Positions 1 to 8,545 of a stretch of DNA of 64,000 bases are shown here, one piece after another. Numbering within the stretch: position 1 is the first letter of the stretch; each line of letters starts with the position of its first letter. Origin of the DNA: Blastocatellia bacterium AA13. GTDB lineage: Bacteria; Acidobacteriota; Blastocatellia; UBA7656. Location: positions 1-64,000 of the forward strand of contig QHVH01000022.1 of assembly GCA_003222245.1 (NCBI GenBank), read 5' to 3'. A model generated the notes under the pieces. The model worked only from the letters and a program-made list of their open reading frames with translations. It did no database searches and was not told the origin of the DNA. The position numbers were made by a program, and so were the translations under genes.

Positions 1-813
1 TGACGCGCTTACCCTGATGTCGATCCGTTGCACAACGCTTCCAGCCCCTGAAAGAACCAACTCCGCTAGCGGCGACTTTGTTGAAACTCGTGGGCCTCGT
101 TGATTGCCGGACGCACCTTCCAGTTCAGTTGAGCTACTGCCTACGCTATTCAATTGTTCTCCTGGAGCCGCGGCGCGCGCCGCCCTAACTTGATCGAACT
201 CTCGCCGACTGATCCTGTATCGGGATGGATAGTCGAGCACGCCCTTCTCAGTGGGCCATTCTTCGATTCGATCCGCTGAGAGGACGATGAATAATCGCTC
301 AGCAGACGATGAGCCCGAAATGATAAACCAGTCTCTGTCAGACCTCCCTGGAAGGAACAACGGAGATCCAGCTCCGAGCTCGGATTTGCCCTGGCGGATT
401 CCAAGGTCCGGAAAGAGCATTAGCAACGGACCGGTTCCCTCCTGTGCGAACACGTACAGATTAGCGTCAGTGGCCCATTCAACCAGGATTCTGAGCCGGT
501 CTCCGGCGGAGAAGCTTCGCTCCGAGGTTACCTGAATCGGCTTGCCCTCCTGATCCGCCATAAAGAGCCGACAACGGAGCTCAACTCTTCTCTGCGAGCG
601 ATTTTTCGAGCCGGCCGAGCGCGAACTGAGCGCCGCGCTCTGCGCGGTATCGGAGGCTTGAAAATTCGTCTCCGAGCCTTGCACATTCGCTAGTTCCGCT
701 AGCGTACGCGGAGACTGGCCGCCGGGTGAATTGCTGCTCGCGGAAACGAACAGCGCGACCGCCAGGAGCGATGTACTGAGAGCCGTATTCGTCCGCATTC
801 GCGCGAGCCTCAT
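1..813 (-). CDS. DUF4384-like secreted protein, 3' end outside window
   Basis: An open frame of 271 codons runs from an ATG at 811-813 to the window edge without a stop, so the C-terminus is missing. The start is one base after the stop of the caspase-like gene (CTATAGTATG), which marks translational coupling. The N-terminus has a short basic stretch and a hydrophobic segment (ALSTSLLAVALFVSASS), a probable signal peptide. Residues about 75-185 read like the DUF4384 fold seen beside or fused to bacterial caspase-like proteins: a raw polar strand, then FSAGDRLRILVEWATDANLY, then a pattern with LMLFP and a later W-F-I-I and ERLFIVLS strand. The family is established as a companion of peptidase C14 and other regulatory domains; its biochemical role is unknown. 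The tail after residue 200 is low complexity. The DUF4384 assignment is by pattern and moderately sure. Confidence 0.72.
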   Translation of the reverse strand, partial: MRLARMRTNTALSTSLLAVALFVSASSNSPGGQSPRTLAELANVQGSETNFQASDTAQSAALSSRSAGSKNRSQRRVELRCRLFMADQEGKPIQVTSERSFSAGDRLRILVEWATDANLYVFAQEGTGPLLMLFPDLGIRQGKSELGAGSPLFLPGRSDRDWFIISGSSSAERLFIVLSADRIEEWPTEKGVLDYPSRYRISRREFDQVRAARAAAPGEQLNSVGSSSTELEGASGNQRGPRVSTKSPLAELVLSGAGSVVQRIDIRVSAS

Positions 814-814
814 A

Positions 815-2512
815 CTATAGTCCGGATGTCGGCCGGTTCACCGCGGCCAGCGTTAGATCAGCGTTGCCGCCGGGAACCATCTGGGGATGCTGAGAAGCTT
901 GAGGGTAGAGCTGGCTGGTGGCGTCAACAACTTGAAGGTTTACGTAGCCGAATAGCTCTCCGACTGTGACGAGACCGTCAAGATTTTCGTCGGCCTTGCC
1001 TTTCAATCCCTCGAGCAAAAAGTGCGTGAACACGCCGTGACCTCCTCCCCATCTCATATGTTCGTAGGACGATTCGCCCACATCGCTGGAAGTCATCGTC
1101 GCGGTCCCTTCTTCCAGGTATAACCTCTTGAGAATCAGATTCGAGAGATTATTGCCTCCGCGCGCCGTCACTCCAGCCGGAACGCTAATGCCGGCGCTAT
1201 CGCACGTATCGAACAGCATCACGCGTCTCCTCGCGAATGATCTCTGCTCTACCAGTGTGCCGAGCTTTGACATCGCCAGCGCGGTGTCGGACATACGTTC
1301 CAGATCAGTGTCGTACATGACGAAATAGTGGTTCTGCTGATTTAGCGGATCGGGCATTCCGTGCGTGGCAATGAATATGAGGAGCAAGTCATCAGGACCC
1401 GGCTTTGCTATGAATGTTGTGAGAGCTTCTCGAACGGCCGCCAAGGTCGCGTTCTCATTCAGCAGCAGCTTGATGTTGTCGGAAGGAAACGCGCCCGCGG
1501 CCGGGGATTGCAGAAACTCACTGATGGAGGCGGCGTCGCTGTGAGCGTACTGAAGGTCTTTTACACCTCTGCCATTGTTCAGAAATTTCGATATGCCGAT
1601 TATTAAAGCGTACTTCTTCCCCTTGAATTGACTCGCGGGATGAGCACGGCTGTGTATCGGGATCAGTTCCGTGATTCGATTGCCGAATGAATCCACGACT
1701 TCGATGGCGACATTGCTCGCATCGGCTCTTACGGGCCGTGTCAGATCGAACATCACTCTATTCTCTTCATGCGCGAGGCCGATCTTGCGCTCGCCTTCAG
1801 GCACGCGCTTGAGCGGGGCGGCCGCGCCGTCGATTAAGATCCGCTCCACCGATGTTACCGCGGCGGCAACGCCGGAGAATCTTACATCCATACTATTTTG
1901 GGTCGAAGGCATCTCGATCGCGATCTTCGGTTCGGTCATCCGCAGATCTGGAGGCGTCTGATGACTCGGATCATTTCCGAGACTCGATCGATATTGAAAG
2001 GCGGGGTTCCGGTTTTCAGTTTCGGTCCGAAGAATAAACGAGGAGTAGAAAACCGCGCCGAGGCGGTTTTCCGCGCGAATCTCCACTGTATTGCGGCCCG
2101 GAACCAAAGCTAATCCGTCGCGTTTCTTTAGATCGATTCGCACCAGCTTTCCGCGTTCGCTCGGACGCATGTCGGAGATGGTGGCTGTGGCTTGACCGTT
2201 GATGCTGGTGAAGATCTTTCCGTAGTCGATCAGCGCAGCTTGAGGATTAAGAACGTGCACCAGAATTGTCGCTACGTGAGCAGAAGGGATGACGAGCTCC
2301 ATATCGGAGGTCGACGCGATTCGGGCTTCAGGCAGTTCTATCTCGAATACATTGGCAGCCCTGGCCTGCCGGGCCTGGCTGTATGACAGCGCGAGGCCCA
2401 GCAGAACCGCACAGAATATTGAGACGCGGGCCTTAAAAGAGGCTCGCCCATCGCGTGTTCCGTGTCTTGCGGACCGGGCGTATGCAGACACTGAGCGAGG
2501 CGCGATTCTCAC
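815..2512 (-). CDS. Secreted caspase-like peptidase (C14 family)
   Basis: A 565-residue protein whose C-terminal half is a caspase/metacaspase fold. The first strand is KYALIIGISKF (300-310); the catalytic histidine is in IATHG (H384) and the catalytic cysteine in LFDTCDSAG (C437), followed by a GGHGVFTHFLLEGL stretch typical of the small-subunit side. Residues 1-52 contain a long basic n-region and a hydrophobic core (SIFCAVLLGLALSY), suggesting export. Residues 55-290 are beta-rich and not recognised; they may bind a partner or substrate. The ATG overlaps the end of the M48 gene by four bases (ATGA), and the stop is followed after one base by the DUF4384-like gene, so the three are one operon. 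Caspase-like proteases of this type cleave after basic or acidic residues depending on subfamily; specificity cannot be read here. Confidence 0.88.
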   Translation of the reverse strand: MRIAPRSVSAYARSARHGTRDGRASFKARVSIFCAVLLGLALSYSQARQARAANVFEIELPEARIASTSDMELVIPSAHVATILVHVLNPQAALIDYGKIFTSINGQATATISDMRPSERGKLVRIDLKKRDGLALVPGRNTVEIRAENRLGAVFYSSFILRTETENRNPAFQYRSSLGNDPSHQTPPDLRMTEPKIAIEMPSTQNSMDVRFSGVAAAVTSVERILIDGAAAPLKRVPEGERKIGLAHEENRVMFDLTRPVRADASNVAIEVVDSFGNRITELIPIHSRAHPASQFKGKKYALIIGISKFLNNGRGVKDLQYAHSDAASISEFLQSPAAGAFPSDNIKLLLNENATLAAVREALTTFIAKPGPDDLLLIFIATHGMPDPLNQQNHYFVMYDTDLERMSDTALAMSKLGTLVEQRSFARRRVMLFDTCDSAGISVPAGVTARGGNNLSNLILKRLYLEEGTATMTSSDVGESSYEHMRWGGGHGVFTHFLLEGLKGKADENLDGLVTVGELFGYVNLQVVDATSQLYPQASQHPQMVPGGNADLTLAAVNRPTSGL

Positions 2513-4140
2513 TGCTGCTGAACCGTCCTCGGCCGCTCCGCCGGACCTGGATCGGTAGAAACGAGATTGATTCGCAGGTAGTCCGGCAAAGGCGCGCTCC
2601 AGATCCTATCGCCAAGGACCAGCATGTGATCGTAAATGGTCTCGAGGTTAGGCGGCAGAGTCCTATCCTGCCGGACCTCTTCAACTCGCTTACGTTGGAA
2701 CGAGACGATGTAATCTTTTAGCGCTTGCAGCGCCAGCGTCTTGTTGGCGGAATCGCTCTGTTCCATCAGGATCATGGCGCGTTGAAGTTGTATGTCGGGA
2801 ATCGTCTGTCGTGTATCCAGTTTTATTGCTCGCGCAAGATAAAACTGAGCCTGATCCTGATCTTCTTTGGTACGGCCGACAAGGTTCAGAATTTTGCCAT
2901 AGTAATATGACGCGAGCGCGTCGTCGGAGCGAATCGAAACGGCCTGTTGCAGGTTTCTTTTCGCCATGTCGAACATGTCGTAGTTATAAGCTTCGATGCC
3001 GTTATCGCGCTTCAGCTCGGCCATTATGAGATTGTATTCACCGGTAGTTCCAAGCAATTTTCCGCTTCGTACCAGATCCGCATACTGGGCCTTTAGCGAT
3101 CCCTCGAGCAATTTCTCGCATTGCTCCTTGCGTTCGCGCAAACGGTCGCGCCTGCCGAGAAATCCTAATTCAACACGCCGATCAAACCGCGCGAACTCCG
3201 AAATACGCGCGTATAGCTTTGGGACTTCCTGTACATCATAGTATTTTTCGATCGCGGTCTTGAGCGCGAAGTCGTCTGCTTCATTCTCCTGAAACTCATC
3301 CCATTCAGATGTTTTCATGTCGCTAATTGCGACTCTGGTCCCAACCGCGCCGCCAATATAACCGGCGGCGGCTCCCGCTAGAATCCCGTCAGCGCCTTTC
3401 GCGACTCCACCGACGGCTGCTCCGGCCGCTGCGACAATTGCGGTCCATTTCGCTCGTTTCCTTTCTTGTCTCTTGTTGTACTCCGCCTGGCCGACCTCCA
3501 TCATGACATCGACTTTCGCATGATCCTTATGAACGTGTGCAATCTCGTGGGCGAGGACGTAGGCCAATTGCGCTTCGCTGTCCAACATCGAGATCATCCC
3601 TGATGAAATTAAGACCGTGCCCGTGGATAACGTGTAGGACTTTGGAATGGGCTCGTACGTCACTCTAAAAGCGTAAAATTTGCCCGAGCCCTCCGGAACC
3701 AACCGCTGGCCGACGCGATTCACATAGTCCTGAATCCATGGATTGTCATAGAGCAGGCGTCTGACTTTGAGCCTGGCCCCTTCGGTTTCCGGCATCGCCC
3801 ACTCACTTTTACGAGTGACGTTGATTTCATACGCATATCTGGCTTCTCTCTCTTGCCGGCTGCGATATTCGGCGTCTACGTTATCGCGAAATTCCGGATC
3901 GCTCGCGTATAGATCTTCAGCGAACTCCTTCAGTGTATTGTAGGTCTTGGATTCTTTGGCTCTGAGCTTGCCCTCTTTCTCCCTTCTCTCGTCTTCCTTC
4001 TTGCTCAGTTTCTCCTGCCTTTCCTTCTGTTTCTTTTCTTCCTTGGTCTCCTGCGCCGCTGCCGTTCGCGAAAACAGCGGAGAAGCGATGGTGATCGCAC
4101 ACAACAACAAACTCAGCAACTTTTGTGAGGTGTTCTTCAT
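2509..4140 (-). CDS. M48-family zinc metallopeptidase with C-terminal TPR-like repeats
   Basis: The start is taken at the ATG at 4138-4140, because AGGAG lies 7-8 bases upstream and the product then begins with a clean signal peptide (KLLSLLLCAITIASPLF, cut likely near TAAAQ). This gives 543 residues. Residues 31-66 are a highly charged coiled coil. The zinc site HEIAH is at 198-202 and the downstream ENEAD motif at 285-289 supplies the third ligand, as in periplasmic M48 proteases of the BepA/LoiP type, which do quality control of outer-membrane proteins. Between them is a Gly/Ala-rich stretch (236-270) that could be a membrane hairpin. The C-terminal 200 residues are helical with TPR-like repeats. 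It is the first gene of the M48-caspase-DUF4384 operon. Confidence 0.88.
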   Translation of the reverse strand: MKNTSQKLLSLLLCAITIASPLFSRTAAAQETKEEKKQKERQEKLSKKEDERREKEGKLRAKESKTYNTLKEFAEDLYASDPEFRDNVDAEYRSRQEREARYAYEINVTRKSEWAMPETEGARLKVRRLLYDNPWIQDYVNRVGQRLVPEGSGKFYAFRVTYEPIPKSYTLSTGTVLISSGMISMLDSEAQLAYVLAHEIAHVHKDHAKVDVMMEVGQAEYNKRQERKRAKWTAIVAAAGAAVGGVAKGADGILAGAAAGYIGGAVGTRVAISDMKTSEWDEFQENEADDFALKTAIEKYYDVQEVPKLYARISEFARFDRRVELGFLGRRDRLRERKEQCEKLLEGSLKAQYADLVRSGKLLGTTGEYNLIMAELKRDNGIEAYNYDMFDMAKRNLQQAVSIRSDDALASYYYGKILNLVGRTKEDQDQAQFYLARAIKLDTRQTIPDIQLQRAMILMEQSDSANKTLALQALKDYIVSFQRKRVEEVRQDRTLPPNLETIYDHMLVLGDRIWSAPLPDYLRINLVSTDPGPAERPRTVQQQ

Positions 4141-4161
4141 TGCAGTCTCCTGGAAATGGAT

Positions 4162-4185
4162 TTTATATAAGCCGCATGTTGTCAA
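4162..4185 (-). promoter_or_regulatory. Possible promoter of the M48-caspase operon
   Basis: On the minus strand a perfect TTGACA (4180-4185) is followed by an AT-rich TATAAA (4162-4167), 22 bases before the M48 start codon. The 12-base spacer is much shorter than the usual 16-18, so this may be a non-standard promoter or coincidence. Confidence 0.25.
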
Positions 4186-5149
4186 GAATCTGACCTTTCA
4201 TGATCACGAGACCCGGTTGAAAGGCGGCCGCTCCATGAATACTTCCTCGACCATCCACTGTTGGTCGGCGGAATGGCCGCACATCGTCCGGCTATTGCAT
4301 AAGTGACAACTAAGCCGAAAAAATTTCCAGATAAGTGAAGCTCGCCGATATTTGATACTTCATTAAGAATAGACGCCTTCCAATGTGGACACGATTTCAA
4401 ATGAATGTAATGATCGCCGGTTTCGGCTGGGCGCGCGCCTGGCTTAGAAACTCTGATTCGCGCTTCGGAGTTGATTACTTTACGGGAGGCCAATCGGGTG
4501 CTGGTCGCTGACACGCAAGAGTATAAGCGCTGAGCTCGGGTGCGAGGCACCTTCTTCTGAAGCCGAGTGATTGGCTGCCGACAAACAAGGGATTAATTAT
4601 GGGTGCGTGGGATAGTGCAGCGGTCGGATTATGGAAAAGGTGCGATCAATCGAGTTTATTCGGGAGAGATTGAATTCCTTAGAGCGCGGCAGGGGATTCT
4701 ACGGTAAGGGAACCCTGGGTCGCATCGGAGATGCAAACGCGATCTCTACAATGCGTAATCACTACCCTTGCCGAAGAACCCCCTGTCACTTCACAGCCCG
4801 TGGGCATGAAGCGGGCCCCGCTATTCGGGTCTCAAACGCTGTGTGATTGAGACCTTCATATACAGCCATAACGTAAGTGGTCGCGACCCAGAGATTCTCC
4901 CATGGGTTTAGCAAAAAAATTGTGTGGCTTAATGCGGCGCCGAACGTAGAGCCTGGGAAGTCCGCCGACCCTGTGGGGCGAGGTTGTAAATTCAGAGAAT
5001 CACATTTCTCGACAGGATTCAGAGTTCGGATGAAATGTTTTTCGCCTTTTTTCATGTACTAGCGATCACCAGGAATGAATCGATCGGGTGGGCCTGATTG
5101 ATTCGCCTGATTTCTTTGATTGAATCCTCTTCATGAAAGGACAATGCCG
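4186..5149. other. Intergenic region without a supportable gene
   Basis: About 1 kb between the divergent M48 operon and the glycoside hydrolase-like gene. Short open frames on both strands have no ribosome site, no recognisable domain and conflicting composition. No tRNA, terminator or repeat was seen. Confidence 0.6.
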
Positions 5150-6535
5150 ATGGCCACTACAGAAACGACGACTTGGTACACAGGGACGATATGGTATGGA
5201 GTCGACTACAGCCCGACCTGGCCCGGATGGGTCGTAGGCGCGGCGAATACACAGACGAACGACTCGGATTTCGCCAACGACGCTTTCCAGTCATTCTGGA
5301 ATAACCAATACGAGGCCGCTCCGACTGGCGACCCAAGCGTACCGGTAAACAACAAGAGCAACTATCGCAACGACCTCGACACCATCAGCAGTTATGGCTT
5401 CAACCTGATCCGGCTCTACAACTGGAACATGGCGCGCGGCACATCATCTACATCAAATGTCGGACTCGACCACATCAACTTTCTCGACTACGCCAACACC
5501 GCGGGCTTGAAAGTCGTCGTCCCGATTTCCGACTATTTTCTCGGGGACGACCAGTACGCGTGGAACAATCAGGTGCTGACCGACTACGACTTCACCAGCG
5601 CTCCCGCTGATATTCAGAACGACTTTACTCTATTCATCGCCAGCATCACGGACCCGGCGACTAGTCAGATACATTCCGCCATTCACTCGATCAGCATCGG
5701 CAACGAGGGAGATATCGGCCAGGGGATTTCTGGAACCACGGCGTCGAATTTCCTTGCTCGCACGATCTGGTGGATCGTCAATCTTCACGCGCAGATAAAC
5801 GGCACGGGCACAGGCCCCGATGGAAACCCTGTGGTCAACGGCGCTACGCCGATCATCCCTTTGAGCGCGACGTTCTCGAATGCGGACCAGGGCGGCTCGA
5901 ACGGCAGTTGGTTTCAGTGTGTAATCGACGGAGTGACGGCGAACCAGACAACGCCTAACGGCTGCGCTCTCGGAAGCACGTTTGCGACGGCGGTGACCGG
6001 CTTGAGCACAGCCGATTCTACGTACGGTGGCTACTACTACAACAGCACCAACATCAGCCAGGTCTCAACCGTGTCTCCGTTCTCAAACACATTGGCGAGT
6101 ACCGTAGCGCTGTACGACTCGGGGGCTAGCCCATGGCCCGGCGCGCAGTTCAATGTCCCGTTGCTTCTGATGGAAGTGTTCACTCCTAATCGTACTGATT
6201 TCCCGACGCCGAGCGATCAAGCCACCGCGGCGCTGGGGCAAGCACAATCGCTCGAGACTTATCTGACGACTAATAACGGAGGAACGGCGAACAGTACAAC
6301 CAACCTCATGGGCTACAACTATTTCGAGTTCAATGACGAACAGACGGTGAAACTCACCGGCCTCTACCAGTACACCTCTACATCCAACAACGCGCAGACT
6401 GGAACCACGAGTTTGTATTACGGGACATTTCCGGACTACACATTTCCGGTGTATTCCCTGAGCGCAACACCCGGCTCGGGCGGCACGGGAACTCTGATCG
6501 GTTCATTGCAGACGATCTTCAGTGGGACTACGTGA
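5150..6535 (+). CDS. Glycoside hydrolase-like (beta/alpha)8-barrel protein
   Basis: The ATG at 5150 is preferred because AAAGG lies 9 bases upstream; a TTG at 5120 and an ATG at 5144 are in the same frame. The 461-residue product has the look of a clan GH-A barrel: GTIWYGVDYSP at the N-terminus, GFNLIRLYNW (83-92), SIGNEGD (candidate acid/base E186, preceded by Asn as the clan requires) and LLLMEVFTPN (candidate nucleophile E342). The spacing and the LIRLYNW strand recall GH17 and GH72 beta-1,3-glucan enzymes, but I cannot place the family. There is no signal peptide although the substrate would be outside the cell, so it could be exported by an unusual route. It is rich in Thr, Ser and Asn. 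It stands alone 1 kb before the eCIS locus. Confidence 0.6.
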   Translation: MATTETTTWYTGTIWYGVDYSPTWPGWVVGAANTQTNDSDFANDAFQSFWNNQYEAAPTGDPSVPVNNKSNYRNDLDTISSYGFNLIRLYNWNMARGTSSTSNVGLDHINFLDYANTAGLKVVVPISDYFLGDDQYAWNNQVLTDYDFTSAPADIQNDFTLFIASITDPATSQIHSAIHSISIGNEGDIGQGISGTTASNFLARTIWWIVNLHAQINGTGTGPDGNPVVNGATPIIPLSATFSNADQGGSNGSWFQCVIDGVTANQTTPNGCALGSTFATAVTGLSTADSTYGGYYYNSTNISQVSTVSPFSNTLASTVALYDSGASPWPGAQFNVPLLLMEVFTPNRTDFPTPSDQATAALGQAQSLETYLTTNNGGTANSTTNLMGYNYFEFNDEQTVKLTGLYQYTSTSNNAQTGTTSLYYGTFPDYTFPVYSLSATPGSGGTGTLIGSLQTIFSGTT

Positions 6536-6554
6536 GACTATCGACGGATCGTAT

Positions 6555-6864
6555 TGACGCGTTCCGCTTCAGAAGCCACGCACCGGGGGCTGCGCTGGCC
6601 CCCAGCTATTGACGCGTTCCCCTTCAGGGAACAATCCAATGCTTCTGAAATATTCATACTCGCGCGTTTGAGAAGCAAACTCGCCCCACGCACCGGGGGC
6701 TGCGCTACGCTGGCCCCCGGCTACTGACGCGTTCCCCTTCAGGGAACAATCCAATGCTTCTGCAATATTCAAACTCGCGCGTTTCAGAAGCAAACTCGCC
6801 CCACGCACCGGGGGCTGCTCTACGCTGGCCCCCGGCTATTGACGCGTTCCTCCTCAGGGAGCAC
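6555..6864. repeat. 115-bp tandem repeat array
   Basis: The string TGACGCGTTCC occurs at 6555, 6610, 6725 and 6840. The two middle copies define 115-bp units (6610-6724, 6725-6839) that are nearly identical. A 55-bp shortened copy precedes them and a partial copy follows. Each unit holds an inverted repeat around a GGGGGCTGCGCTACGCTGGCCCCC core, able to form a strong hairpin. It is non-coding; open frames through it are repeat artefacts. Confidence 0.9.
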
Positions 6865-6923
6865 CGGAGTAGGCCATTCGGGCTTCTCGGCGCGGGGCGT
6901 TTCGTAGGGATGCAGAGAAATAG

Positions 6924-6943
6924 CCCACCAGTTAACTGGTGGG
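6924..6943. repeat. Perfect 20-bp palindrome (REP-like)
   Basis: CCCACCAGTTAACTGGTGGG reads the same on both strands. It is the first of five short palindromes packed in 226 bp after the 115-bp repeat. Confidence 0.85.
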
Positions 6944-7009
6944 TATAGGCGGTTTCGAGATTCTATTGAGTGCCGCCCGGCACGACTGATCGCGTTCCCC
7001 AAGCGTCAT

Positions 7010-7029
7010 CTCGTCCCCTAGGGGACGAG
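7010..7029. repeat. Perfect 20-bp palindrome (REP-like)
   Basis: CTCGTCCCCTAGGGGACGAG is fully self-complementary. Its sequence is unrelated to its neighbour palindromes. Confidence 0.8.
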
Positions 7030-7051
7030 CGTCGAAAAAGGCGATCCAAGA

Positions 7052-7071
7052 CCCAGCACTGAAGTGCTGGG
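7052..7071. repeat. Hairpin palindrome (REP-like)
   Basis: CCCAGCACT and AGTGCTGGG flank two bases, giving a 9-bp stem. Confidence 0.85.
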
Positions 7072-7081
7072 CTATTTCCAC

Positions 7082-7100
7082 GGCATCCCTGTGGGATGCC
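7082..7100. repeat. Hairpin repeat, copy 1 of 2
   Basis: GGCATCCC and GGGATGCC flank TGT. The identical 19-mer recurs at 7131. Confidence 0.9.
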
Positions 7101-7130
7101 CACCTAACTCTTAAACGGCCAAACTCCAGC

Positions 7131-7149
7131 GGCATCCCTGTGGGATGCC
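7131..7149. repeat. Hairpin repeat, copy 2 of 2
   Basis: Second exact copy of the 19-mer at 7082, separated by 30 bases. The pair resembles clustered REP elements of the kind mobilised by IS200-like TnpA(REP) transposases, although none is present here. Confidence 0.9.
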
Positions 7150-7248
7150 CAGGAGGGGCAACCAACCTGCACGATTACGCGTATCACGCATCTCACGGAA
7201 GAGCCTTGTCCACGGGCCGGAAATAATTTTCAGGCTCACGTCATAAGA

Positions 7249-7294
7249 TATGAAGTAAGCTTCATACCATATAAAGGGCAATCGTACTTATAAT
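7249..7294 (+). promoter_or_regulatory. Operator-like dyad and -10-like box before the eCIS regulator
   Basis: A perfect inverted repeat, TATGAAG (7249-7255) and CTTCATA (7260-7266) around TAAG, is followed by TATAAT at 7289-7294. No good -35 hexamer sits at the proper distance, so the promoter might need an activator. The dyad would suit a dimeric HTH regulator such as the XRE protein encoded at 7496. This is inference from position. Confidence 0.35.
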
Positions 7295-7495
7295 CCGATG
7301 ACGCGCAAGGTAGTGACTTTTTTAACTCATTACGGTTGAGGGTACAGTCCTCTAAGAGGAGGCAGGGTTTTTGACAATCGCGCACGGCAGCAAAGTGCGC
7401 TCATTCTTGTCCGGGAGGTCGGATGCGCCCGCCCCAGCGTCCGGTCCCCGATCTTAAAGAACAAAGAACCGTGATCAGGAAGGCAACCCCACAAA

Positions 7496-7804
7496 ATGAA
7501 GACAACAATCGGATCTGCAGGAGGGGTCTCAATAGGTGAGCAGTCAATTCTTATTCGCGATGATAGAGCCATACTAGTTCGAATGACCGTTGGCGATCTA
7601 ATTCGCTTTCACCGAAGGACCGTCAAAACGCGTCTGACGCAAGAAGAATTGGCGTTCAGGTCAGGGATTTCATTCGAGCACTTGAATCGAATCGAAAATT
7701 ATCGCGCCGGAGTGTCGATAGAAGTGTTGGACAGAATCGCCCACGGAATCGGCTTCGACCGGCTTTCTGAGTTTCTGCGCCTCGATCAAAAAGGAATTCT
7801 CTAG
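7496..7804 (+). CDS. XRE-family HTH transcriptional regulator
   Basis: A 102-residue protein. Residues 32-90 form a Cro/C1-type helix-turn-helix: the motif LTQEELAFRSGISFEHLNRI (47-66) has the expected QEELA turn and the RIE after the recognition helix. The first 30 residues are a variable extension. AGGAAGG lies 12 bases upstream of the ATG, a little far but usable; an internal ATG at codon 30 (MTVGDLIRF) would give a compact HTH and is a possible alternative. It is the first plus-strand gene of the eCIS locus, 38 bases before the cap gene, and is the natural candidate to control it. No ligand or sensor domain is present. Confidence 0.8.
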   Translation: MKTTIGSAGGVSIGEQSILIRDDRAILVRMTVGDLIRFHRRTVKTRLTQEELAFRSGISFEHLNRIENYRAGVSIEVLDRIAHGIGFDRLSEFLRLDQKGIL

Positions 7805-7842
7805 CACGGCAACACCCGCTCGGGATTCTCAATAGCTCAACA

Positions 7843-8496
7843 ATGTCGGAGCCCTGGCATGGGCTGCGTGAGGATATGTCCGTCATCAAAACGACTCTCG
7901 AACTTATTCGAGATAAAGTTAACGAATACTTTAGGAACGCCGATCCCAGAGACGAAGACTGGGTGATTCTTTCTAATATCCTCGACCACGGCGGCGGGGT
8001 ATTCGAAGAAACAAAGGACAAGCTGGTCATGTTCCTGGCGAACATACAACACGAGACCGCCATCAGCACCTACAACTCGACGGTCCCGGCAAAGAGCGGA
8101 GGCGGGTATGTAGTCGTGACGCCTCCGCTCTATATCGATCTGTTTGTTCTTTTCTATGCGAACTTTCTTAACAACAACTATCGCGAGGGGCTCGGTATCA
8201 TATCCAGGACGATCAGCTTCTTTCAGCAGAATCCCTGGTTCACTCACGCCAACCTGCCCGACCTGGATCCTATAATCGACAAGCTGACGTTGGAAATGAC
8301 CAATCTCGACGTAACCGATTTGAATTACCTGATGGGATTGATGGGAACCAAATATCTCCCTTCGGTCTACTACAAAATTCGGATGATTCCGTTCCGCGGC
8401 GAAGCGATGCAGGCCGAGACGCCGGCGACGAAAGGCGTCAGAACTCCAAGCGAGCCGGCGGACCCGTCCTTCGAAGGGTCACGAGAAGAGCCTTAA
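7843..8496 (+). CDS. eCIS tube terminator/cap protein, DUF4255 (Afp16/Pvc16-like)
   Basis: A 217-residue protein with the N-terminal DUF4255 (Pvc16_N) signature: an initial helix (IKTTLELIRDKVNEYF), then the strand pattern TPPLYIDLFVLFYANF near residues 88-105, then SRTISFFQQNPWFTHAN. In Afp and PVC particles this protein caps the tube and sheath at the distal end and sets termination of polymerisation. The C-terminal 30 residues are disordered and Pro/Glu-rich. Either the ATG at 7843 or the one at 7876 (MSVIKTT) may be the real start; neither has a well-spaced ribosome site. It opens the structural gene run, as is common in eCIS loci outside the Enterobacterales. Confidence 0.85.
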   Translation: MSEPWHGLREDMSVIKTTLELIRDKVNEYFRNADPRDEDWVILSNILDHGGGVFEETKDKLVMFLANIQHETAISTYNSTVPAKSGGGYVVVTPPLYIDLFVLFYANFLNNNYREGLGIISRTISFFQQNPWFTHANLPDLDPIIDKLTLEMTNLDVTDLNYLMGLMGTKYLPSVYYKIRMIPFRGEAMQAETPATKGVRTPSEPADPSFEGSREEP

Positions 8497-8545
8497 GAGC
8501 GGCGCACACCGTCGACTCGAAGAGGGAATGGATTAACGAACAGAG

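Noticed and set aside
4182-4550. 122-codon open frame on the minus strand upstream of M48
   Set aside because: No domain or ribosome site and Ser/Arg-rich composition typical of noise.
6555-6864. CRISPR-like array
   Set aside because: Units are 115 bp and nearly identical throughout, with no short repeats alternating with unique spacers and no cas genes near.
7371-7376. Consensus TTGACA before the XRE gene
   Set aside because: No -10 hexamer at 16-18 bases; the place is occupied by a GC-rich hairpin.
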